A DNA stretch of 19,032 nucleotides, taken from contig DCVI01000078.1 in the NCBI GenBank assembly GCA_002327315.1, positions 23,484-42,515 of the forward strand, written 5' to 3'. Shown here in pieces: positions 14,989-19,032 of this stretch; the stretch's first letter is position 1, and every line of letters starts with the position of its first letter. The notes under the pieces were generated by a model, which saw nothing but the letters and a program-made list of their open reading frames with translations, searched no databases and had not been told where the DNA came from. The position numbers and the translations under genes are program-made. Source of the stretch: Syntrophaceae bacterium UBA2192. GTDB taxonomy: Bacteria; Desulfobacterota; Syntrophia; Syntrophales; UBA2192.

Positions 14989-15055
14989 GGATTCCGGAAT
15001 CCGGATGCCCGATTCCGGCCGCGAAGCGGCCTTTGGCTTGGGGCTTGTTGCTTGT
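14989..15055. repeat. Heptads-hairpin-heptads module 3' of the MinD-like gene
   Basis: Four 7-bp units GGATTCC, GGAATCC, GGATGCC, CGATTCC (14989-15016) are followed with no gap by a hairpin GGCCGC-GAA-GCGGCC (15017-15031), then three more units GGCTTGG, GGCTTGT, TGCTTGT (15035-15055) that end at the stop codon of the ATPase gene. This is the most complete module: two different heptads flank one hairpin. Confidence 0.8.
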
Positions 15056-15876
15056 CAATGCAGGATGCCCCGGGCGCTGACTTCCGCTCCGGGAATTGCC
15101 TGCCCCGGGGGTCGGGGCTGTACCCAGCGGCTCACGGCCTCGGCGAGGCGGCCGAAACAGGCCGCTGTTTTCGATCCGGCGTCGGTAAGGACGAGAGGCT
15201 CCTGGCGGAGAATGGAGCGCGGCACCGCTTCGTCCCGGCAGACGGGGCCCAGGTAGTCCAGGGGAAACCCCAGGAACCTCCGGCAGATCCCGTCCACATG
15301 GTGAAAGATTTTTTCACCCTCGCGCTCATCGGCCACTGCATTGGCGATGAGACTGAAGGTGTCCCGCCCGAAAACCTGGTGCAGGACCTTCATCATGGCG
15401 TACGCGTCGGTGATCGACGTAAGCTCCCGGTTGAGGACGACGATGTTGCGGGGGGCCAGCAGGTTGAACTGGAGGACCGTCTCGGCGATCCCCGCGCCCG
15501 TGTCGAGCAGGATGATGTCGTAGCCCTCCAGGGAGAGGACCACGGTTTTCACGATTTGTATTTTCTCGTAGAGCAACTGGGCCATCTCGCGCACGCCGGA
15601 GCAGGCAGGCAGGAGGTGGAAACCGCCCTTGACGGGGATAATGACATCTTCCGGGAGGGCATTGCCGAAGAGGATGTCCTTCAGGCTCAGCCGGGGGTGG
15701 ACGCCCAGCATGATGTCCACGTTGGCGAGCCCGAGGTCGCAGTCCACCACGAGGACCTTCCGGCCCTGTGCGGCCAGGGTCGCGGCGAGGTTGACCGTGA
15801 CGAAAGTCTTGCCGACGCCCCCCTTGCCGCTCGTGACGGTGGCGATGATGGGGCTGCTGTTGGGGCTCTGAGTCAT
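15055..15876 (-). CDS. MinD/ParA-family ATPase, FlhG-like
   Basis: The 273-residue protein is a deviant-Walker ATPase. Walker A is TSGKGGVGKT (about 15-24), followed by LVVDCDLGLANVDIMLGV with its aspartates, a Walker B-like DIILLDTGAG, and TSITDAYAMMKVLHQV, a block usual in FlhG/MinD2 proteins. Such proteins set the number or place of flagella, pili or other polar machines, or act in division-site choice. No flhF, minC or flagellar gene is in the window, so the target is unknown. The start ATG at 15876 is preferred; a TTG at 15888 is possible and neither has a strong Shine-Dalgarno. It follows the diguanylate cyclase gene on the same strand, 163 bp away. Confidence 0.88.
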   Translation of the reverse strand: MTQSPNSSPIIATVTSGKGGVGKTFVTVNLAATLAAQGRKVLVVDCDLGLANVDIMLGVHPRLSLKDILFGNALPEDVIIPVKGGFHLLPACSGVREMAQLLYEKIQIVKTVVLSLEGYDIILLDTGAGIAETVLQFNLLAPRNIVVLNRELTSITDAYAMMKVLHQVFGRDTFSLIANAVADEREGEKIFHHVDGICRRFLGFPLDYLGPVCRDEAVPRSILRQEPLVLTDAGSKTAACFGRLAEAVSRWVQPRPPGQAIPGAEVSARGILH

Positions 15877-15933
15877 CTTTTTGAGCAACCTAGGGTGCTT
15901 TCTGTGGCGGTAGTTTTATAAACCCCTGCTTGC

Positions 15934-16034
15934 GAAGATAGGAAGCGAGGAAGTGAGGAAGATCGGATAAGACATGCATTCCTGGATCGGAACTTTCTTT
16001 TCCGCTCTTCCGCTCTTCTTCACTTCCTAACTTC
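15934..16034. repeat. Octad-repeat inverted pair (copy 2)
   Basis: The left arm (15934-15967) steps in 8-bp units beginning GAAGATAG, GAAGCGAG, GAAGTGAG, GAAGATCG. The right arm (16001-16034) is the inverted partner, matching at 28 of 34 positions, with a 33-bp spacer. The 34-bp right arm is identical to 10732-10765. The right arm ends 5 nt from the diguanylate cyclase stop. Confidence 0.87.
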
Positions 16035-16039
16035 CTGCA

Positions 16040-16891
16040 TTATCCGTCGGCACTGAGGCTGAACAGCGCCTCCCGCTCGTTTCGCGCCACCGCCTCCCGT
16101 TGACGGACCTGGGTCGAGGCCTGCGCGGGGTAGGAGATGCGATTCTTCCCGGCCTTCTTGGCCCGATACAATTCACTATCGGCTCGTTTGAAGAATTCTT
16201 CAGTATCCATCGGGTTCGACGGCTCGAAGGCGGCAAGACCGAAACTCGCCGAGACCTGGACGGCCATCTTCCAGGTGAAATGGGCCGTGAACTCCCGGAG
16301 GCGCCTGGCGATGCCGATTGCGTCCAAAAGCGACGTTGCGGGCATGATGGCGGCGAACTCGTCGCCTCCGTAACGGCAGACGAAGTCCGTGGGACGAAGC
16401 TTATCGCGGATGAGACCGCCCATCTGGATGAGAAACCGGTCGCCCTCATCGTGGCCGAGCCGGTCGTTGATTTCCTTGAAATTGTCGAAGTCGATGATCA
16501 TGAGGCTGCAGGGCAGCCCCGTTCGCCGTGCCCGTGCCATCTCGATCTCGAGCTGGATCGAGAAGAACCTCTTGTTGTAGAGCCCCGTGAGATCGTCGCT
16601 CAAGCTGAGCGACTTCAATTGCCTGTTCTCGCGCTTCAACCTGGCGATCAGGCCGATAAGATCCTCGCCCGGGTCGACGACGAGGTTGGCCGTTGAGGCA
16701 AGAAATTCCCGGTCCTTCGCTGAGAGCCCGTCGGCCAGGATGACAAAGGCCTCTGTGGGGGAACCTTTACCGGGGCGCAGCCAGGCCTTGAGCGTCCGGC
16801 TCTCCCCGAGAATCGCGTTGAGAGACCGGCGCTTTTTAGCGCTGGGAGACTTTGAATTTGTTCGCTTTTTCTCTTTCGGCGTGGTCGGCAT
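16040..16891 (-). CDS. Diguanylate cyclase (GGDEF domain)
   Basis: The enzyme should make cyclic di-GMP from two GTP. The C-terminal GGDEF domain (about 95-255) holds DDLTGLYNKRFF at its start, the active-site loop GGDEF (175-179), and an RxxD inhibitory site (R166, D169) five residues before it, so product inhibition is likely. The N-terminal 90 residues are short and basic at first (KEKKRTNSKSPSAKKRR), with no transmembrane helix and no recognised sensor, so it is probably cytosolic. The start at 16891 is chosen because the upstream in-frame ATGs (16909, 16918, 16966) lie inside or at the edge of a palindromic repeat. The family function is firm; the input signal is unknown. Confidence 0.92.
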   Translation of the reverse strand: MPTTPKEKKRTNSKSPSAKKRRSLNAILGESRTLKAWLRPGKGSPTEAFVILADGLSAKDREFLASTANLVVDPGEDLIGLIARLKRENRQLKSLSLSDDLTGLYNKRFFSIQLEIEMARARRTGLPCSLMIIDFDNFKEINDRLGHDEGDRFLIQMGGLIRDKLRPTDFVCRYGGDEFAAIMPATSLLDAIGIARRLREFTAHFTWKMAVQVSASFGLAAFEPSNPMDTEEFFKRADSELYRAKKAGKNRISYPAQASTQVRQREAVARNEREALFSLSADG

Positions 16892-16904
16892 GGATCTCGG
16901 GATC

Positions 16905-16970
16905 GTCATTGCGGGCATGGCGATGCAATCTCTCAGAATTGCATTATCGCCAATGCCCTTGCGCAATGAC
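16905..16970. repeat. Imperfect palindromic element, GTCATTGCG ends
   Basis: The left arm (16905-16929) is fully contained, apart from three small insertions (4, 1 and 3 nt), in the reverse complement of the right arm (16938-16970). The outer ends are GTCATTGCG and CGCAATGAC; the 8-bp centre is CTCTCAGA. It resembles the GTCATTGCGAGC...GCAATCTC palindromes that I recall as frequent in several Proteobacteria, including Desulfobacterota. It lies directly upstream of the diguanylate cyclase. Confidence 0.75.
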
Positions 16971-17020
16971 CGGTTTTAAAAGAAGTTGTGCAAGAAGGGT
17001 GCCGTGCGGCGGGCTGAGAG

Positions 17021-17098
17021 GGGGTATAGGGTATAGGGGAATGGTGGTTACGGATCTCTTTTCTTTACCCGAGACCCGAAACCCGATTCCCGATGCCC
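17021..17098. repeat. Heptad tract pair 3' of the small lipoprotein gene
   Basis: The left part has GGGTATA, GGGTATA, GGGGAAT in 7-bp steps (from 17023). The right part (17067-17098) has ACCCGAG, ACCCGAA, ACCCGAT, TCCCGAT, GCCC, which on the minus strand are again GGG-phased heptads. The right arm ends 4 nt from the lipoprotein stop. The arms share the GGG phase but pair less well than the modules at 558 or 15934. Confidence 0.7.
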
Positions 17099-17102
17099 TG
17101 TC

Positions 17103-17492
17103 TTATGGCAGCTTCATGTTCCGGCGCTGCATCTCCGCCCGGACCTCGGCGCGGCGGCTGCGTAAATCTTCCGTGCCGCCTCCTCCTCCCACGGGGGTTG
17201 TTGTGGAGATGCCCACTCCACCCCCGCTGCCACCGCTGCTTCCCCACCCCCAGCCTCCTCCGCCGATGCCGATGCTGATTGCCGAGCCGGAGCCGGAGCG
17301 TTCGGTGCGATCGATCTCTTCGGTGAGGCGGTAGTAATAGAGCGTGAGCTCGTCGTTGTCCATCTTCCGGTAATCCTGGGTCAGGAGAGCCCCTGTCTCG
17401 CTTTTCGTTTGAGTCGCGCAGCCGGACAGGCCGAGTGAGACCAGCAGGACAAGGAGGGCAACAACAGCCGATGCCGTTTTCATGGTCTGCAT
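17103..17492 (-). CDS. Small glycine-rich lipoprotein, unknown function
   Basis: The 129-residue product has a clear lipoprotein signal (VVALLVLLVSLGLSG then Cys25). The mature part has a short charged helix (MDNDELTLYYYRLTEEIDRTE), a glycine/serine/tryptophan-rich stretch (about 72-108: IGIGGGGWGWGSSGG and more), and a basic helical end (LRSRRAEVRAEMQRRNM). I do not recognise the family. The start at 17492 has AAGGAA 6-7 nt upstream; the open frame to 17552 is not needed. The helix-glycine-helix layout suggests a small outer-membrane or periplasmic structural lipoprotein. Confidence 0.8.
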   Translation of the reverse strand: MQTMKTASAVVALLVLLVSLGLSGCATQTKSETGALLTQDYRKMDNDELTLYYYRLTEEIDRTERSGSGSAISIGIGGGGWGWGSSGGSGGGVGISTTTPVGGGGGTEDLRSRRAEVRAEMQRRNMKLP

Positions 17493-17578
17493 GACCGTTC
17501 CTTTCCTTTTTGTTTTGAGGGAAGTATAGAGGGTTCTGCGGGGCGTTGTCAATTCACAACCGACAACATCTCCCTCCG

Positions 17579-18091
17579 TCAGCGCGATGCGGAGGCGGTC
17601 TGCAGGGTGGGCCGTTTGCCGCTGCGGGCTTTTCGATACTCCCAGGGGGCAACCGGTGCAGGATTCCCCCAGAGACCGGCCCGGGCGGCACGGGCCTGCA
17701 GCTCGAGTTCGGCCAGGCGCCTGTCGCGGGAGAATCGCTTGAAGTGCCAGGCGTAGCCGGCCCGGAGGATTTCCTCGTTGAGGCAGCGGTCTCCGACGTG
17801 CACCCAGGCGACGATGCGGCCATAGCGGTCGCGAGTCACGGGATCGACCTCGACGACCTTGCCGAAAGACAGCTGCGAGGTGAAGGTTTTCGCTTTCTGT
17901 CCGAAGGCCTGGTGCTTTTCGGGACAGTCGATGCCGTAGAGACGGATCCTGACGGCCCTGCCTTCATGAAGAACGGAGATCGTGTCCCCGTCGGCAACGG
18001 AGCAGACGCGCCCGGACCACCCGTGAGCCGGGAGGGCCGAGAAAAGCAGAAGGAGCAGGATGGGCAAGAAAAGGCACGGATTTCCCTTCAT
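17579..18091 (-). CDS. Secreted thermonuclease-like protein (SNase fold)
   Basis: The 170-residue product has an N-terminal signal peptide (about 1-24, cleavage near AHG) and a staphylococcal-nuclease domain (about 25-143). Catalytic positions fit the family: an arginine in VRIRLYGIDCPE (R50, with E58 following) and R92 in DRYGRIVAWV; VADGDTISV carries the metal-site aspartates. It should be a calcium-dependent nuclease acting in the periplasm or outside the cell. The C-terminal 25 residues are basic and low-complexity. The Shine-Dalgarno is weak. It is 86 bp upstream of the small lipoprotein gene on the same strand, with no obvious terminator between. Confidence 0.92.
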   Translation of the reverse strand: MKGNPCLFLPILLLLLFSALPAHGWSGRVCSVADGDTISVLHEGRAVRIRLYGIDCPEKHQAFGQKAKTFTSQLSFGKVVEVDPVTRDRYGRIVAWVHVGDRCLNEEILRAGYAWHFKRFSRDRRLAELELQARAARAGLWGNPAPVAPWEYRKARSGKRPTLQTASASR

Positions 18092-18138
18092 GCTGTTTCT
18101 ATCGGTTGCAAACCGCCCTTCTTGATTCTTTTGCCCTG

Positions 18139-18163
18139 CACGTTACACGCTACACGCGGTGTA
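18139..18163. repeat. Short heptad tract with hairpin
   Basis: Three 7-bp units CACGTTA, CACGCTA, CACGCGG (18139-18159) run into a small hairpin TACAC-GCG-GTGTA (18151-18163). It is short and could be chance, but its 7-bp step agrees with the other tracts. Confidence 0.45.
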
Positions 18164-18245
18164 GAATTTTCAGAGGGGGATGCAGGGGTTTTTTTATGTG
18201 AAGAAAGCGTGGATTTGATGCGCGGCGGGATGGTATAAGGAAAGC

Positions 18246-18267
18246 AGCCGGGACGTACCCGGCTTTT
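18246..18267. terminator. Orphan terminator-like hairpin
   Basis: AGCCGGG-ACGTA-CCCGGCT (18246-18264) is a 7-bp perfect stem followed by TTT on the plus strand. No gene upstream on the plus strand would use it, and the T run is short, so its role as a terminator is uncertain. Confidence 0.4.
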
Positions 18268-18276
18268 CAGTACCGG

Positions 18277-18320
18277 GCAGCTTCGCTGCAGGCTAAAGGC
18301 TAAAGGCTAAAGGCATGAGG
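18277..18320. repeat. Hairpin plus heptad tract upstream of the MaoC gene
   Basis: A hairpin GCAGC-TTC-GCTGC (18277-18289) is followed 1 nt later by GGCTAAA, GGCTAAA, GGCTAAA, GGCATGA, GG (18291-18320). Three of the units are identical. This copy is not next to a stop codon. Confidence 0.78.
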
Positions 18321-18432
18321 AGAGCAGGGTGGAATTTCTTTTTGCTGTTCACATTAAGCCGTTGCCTTAAACCGTGACCAGGGCCTTATTGGAATAACGG
18401 TTGGCAATCGTTTCGAATCAGGAGCACGGACT

Positions 18433-18891
18433 ATGGGAACGCTGTATTTTGATGACTTCAAGGTCGGCGACCGATTCGAGTCGCCGGGCATGACGGTGAC
18501 GGAGGGCCAGATCATCGACTTTGCCATGCACTTCGACCCGCAGGTCTTTCACGTCGATGCCGAGGCGGCGAAGGCGACCCCTTACGGGGGGCTTATCGCG
18601 AGCGGTATCCACACCATTGCCCTCACGTTCCGCCTTTTTCTGATGACGGGCGCCCTCAACGCAGAAAACAGCCTGGGCTCCCCGGGGTTCGACGAGCTGA
18701 AATGGCTCAAGCCCGTCCGGCCCGGCGACACGCTGCGCGCCGCTGGCGAGGTTCTGGAAATCAGGCCCTCGAAGTCCGGCGACCGGGGCATCGTGAGGCT
18801 CCGCTACTCCACAACCAACCAGAAGGGCGAGACGGTCTTTACGGTCATCGGCAACCAGATCGTCCGCCGCCGGCCGCCGGTCAAGGAGTAA
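18433..18891 (+). CDS. MaoC-family (R)-specific enoyl-CoA hydratase-like protein
   Basis: The 152-residue protein is a single hotdog domain of the MaoC type, which hydrates enoyl-CoA or related thioesters. The hydratase-2 motif is present: D35 and H40 in FDPQVFHVD, followed by YGGLIASGIHTIA with its conserved G and S. It begins YFDDFKVGDRFESPGMTVTEGQI, usual for this family. The ATG at 18433 has AGGAGC 7 nt upstream. It is followed after 10 nt by a membrane-protein gene. The substrate cannot be told from sequence; fatty-acid or acyl-CoA catabolism is the usual setting. Confidence 0.92.
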   Translation: MGTLYFDDFKVGDRFESPGMTVTEGQIIDFAMHFDPQVFHVDAEAAKATPYGGLIASGIHTIALTFRLFLMTGALNAENSLGSPGFDELKWLKPVRPGDTLRAAGEVLEIRPSKSGDRGIVRLRYSTTNQKGETVFTVIGNQIVRRRPPVKE

Positions 18892-18901
18892 GAGCCCCGC
18901 C

Positions 18902-19032
18902 ATGACGTTCCCGTTCCGCCCGAGGGATATCATCCTGCTTGCCGTCGTGTTCTCGTCGATGGCGGCGGGCATCTGCTGCCCGCAGGTCTTCGTCTTCCTG
19001 CAGCCTTATCCGCTTCTGTGCCTCATGATCCT
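18902..19032 (+). CDS. Membrane protein, partial; possibly bile acid:sodium symporter family
   Basis: The frame opens with ATG 10 nt after the MaoC stop and runs off the right edge after 43 codons. The visible residues (MTFPFRPRDIILLAVVFSSM, then AGICCPQVFVFLQPYPLLCL) give a short basic start, a first membrane helix and the beginning of a second. The FLQPYPLL block followed by a hydrophobic run recalls the start of BASS-type transporters of related bacteria, but this is from memory and the fragment is short. Tight spacing suggests an operon with the MaoC gene. Confidence 0.5.
   Translation, partial: MTFPFRPRDIILLAVVFSSMAAGICCPQVFVFLQPYPLLCLMI

Larger units (their letters stand above)
18092..18432. 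other. Divergent gap between nuclease and MaoC genes
   Basis: This 341-bp stretch has no credible gene; the long plus-strand frame that crosses its left half is the antisense of the nuclease gene. It holds a weak heptad tract (18139-18163), a strong orphan hairpin (18246-18267) and a regular heptad module (18277-18320). I see no convincing promoter in it for either gene; 18164-18245 and 18321-18420 show nothing I can name. Confidence 0.6.

Noticed and set aside
17546..18238. A 230-codon plus-strand frame crossing the nuclease gene and the following gap.
   Set aside because: It is mostly antisense of the nuclease gene and has no domain or good ribosome binding site.

Overview
The window is a high-GC bacterial chromosome segment with compact, mostly single-strand gene blocks. 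The gene set fits a Gram-negative of the Desulfobacterota (old Deltaproteobacteria, Syntrophales or Geobacter-like): a complete Tol-Pal cluster, a PyrR-controlled pyr operon, a ctpA-YibQ pair, and lipoprotein-rich envelope genes. The lineage is inferred from gene content and style, not from a marker search.

Region 1 (1-4581, minus strand) is a pyrimidine operon, pyrR-pyrB-pyrC, followed in the same direction by recO and the 5' end of glyQ, which runs off the left edge. It is preceded by a good sigma70-type promoter (about 4552-4581) and a short leader. The leader holds a near-consensus PyrR-binding hairpin (4507-4540) and an intrinsic terminator (4428-4461), and a mutually exclusive antiterminator can be drawn between them. 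This is a complete PyrR attenuation switch visible in the bases. Region 2 (4731-9711, plus strand) is divergent from pyr and carries tolQ-tolR-tolA-tolB-pal-cpoB behind its own TTGACA promoter: an inner-membrane motor, a periplasmic bridge, a beta-propeller, a peptidoglycan-binding lipoprotein and the CpoB coordinator. A bidirectional intrinsic terminator (9784-9817) separates it from the next block.

Region 3 (9816-14850, minus strand) runs ctpA, YibQ-type divergent polysaccharide deacetylase, a long secreted TPR protein, and a LolB/DUF4292-like lipoprotein. These look like cell-wall and envelope maintenance functions. Region 4 (15055-18091, minus strand) holds a MinD/FlhG-like ATPase, a GGDEF diguanylate cyclase, a small glycine-rich lipoprotein and a secreted staphylococcal-nuclease-like protein. 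Region 5 (18433-19032, plus strand) has a MaoC-type hydratase and the start of a membrane protein cut by the right edge.

The most unusual feature is in the non-coding DNA. At least ten short intergenic tracts are built from degenerate 7-bp (twice 8-bp) tandem units. Each locus uses its own unit, but the period is fixed. Many tracts carry a small GC-rich hairpin, or are arranged as two inverted arms of about 32-34 bp around a 33-43-bp spacer. Eight of them lie within about 0-6 nt of the stop codon of a gene. They explain most of the intergenic DNA in the window. A separate imperfect palindrome with GTCATTGCG...CGCAATGAC ends lies just upstream of the diguanylate cyclase. Two stretches longer than 300 bp lack genes: 4384-4870 (pyr leader and the two divergent promoters) and 18092-18432 (two heptad tracts and an orphan hairpin). 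No tRNA, rRNA, CRISPR, transposase or phage gene was seen.
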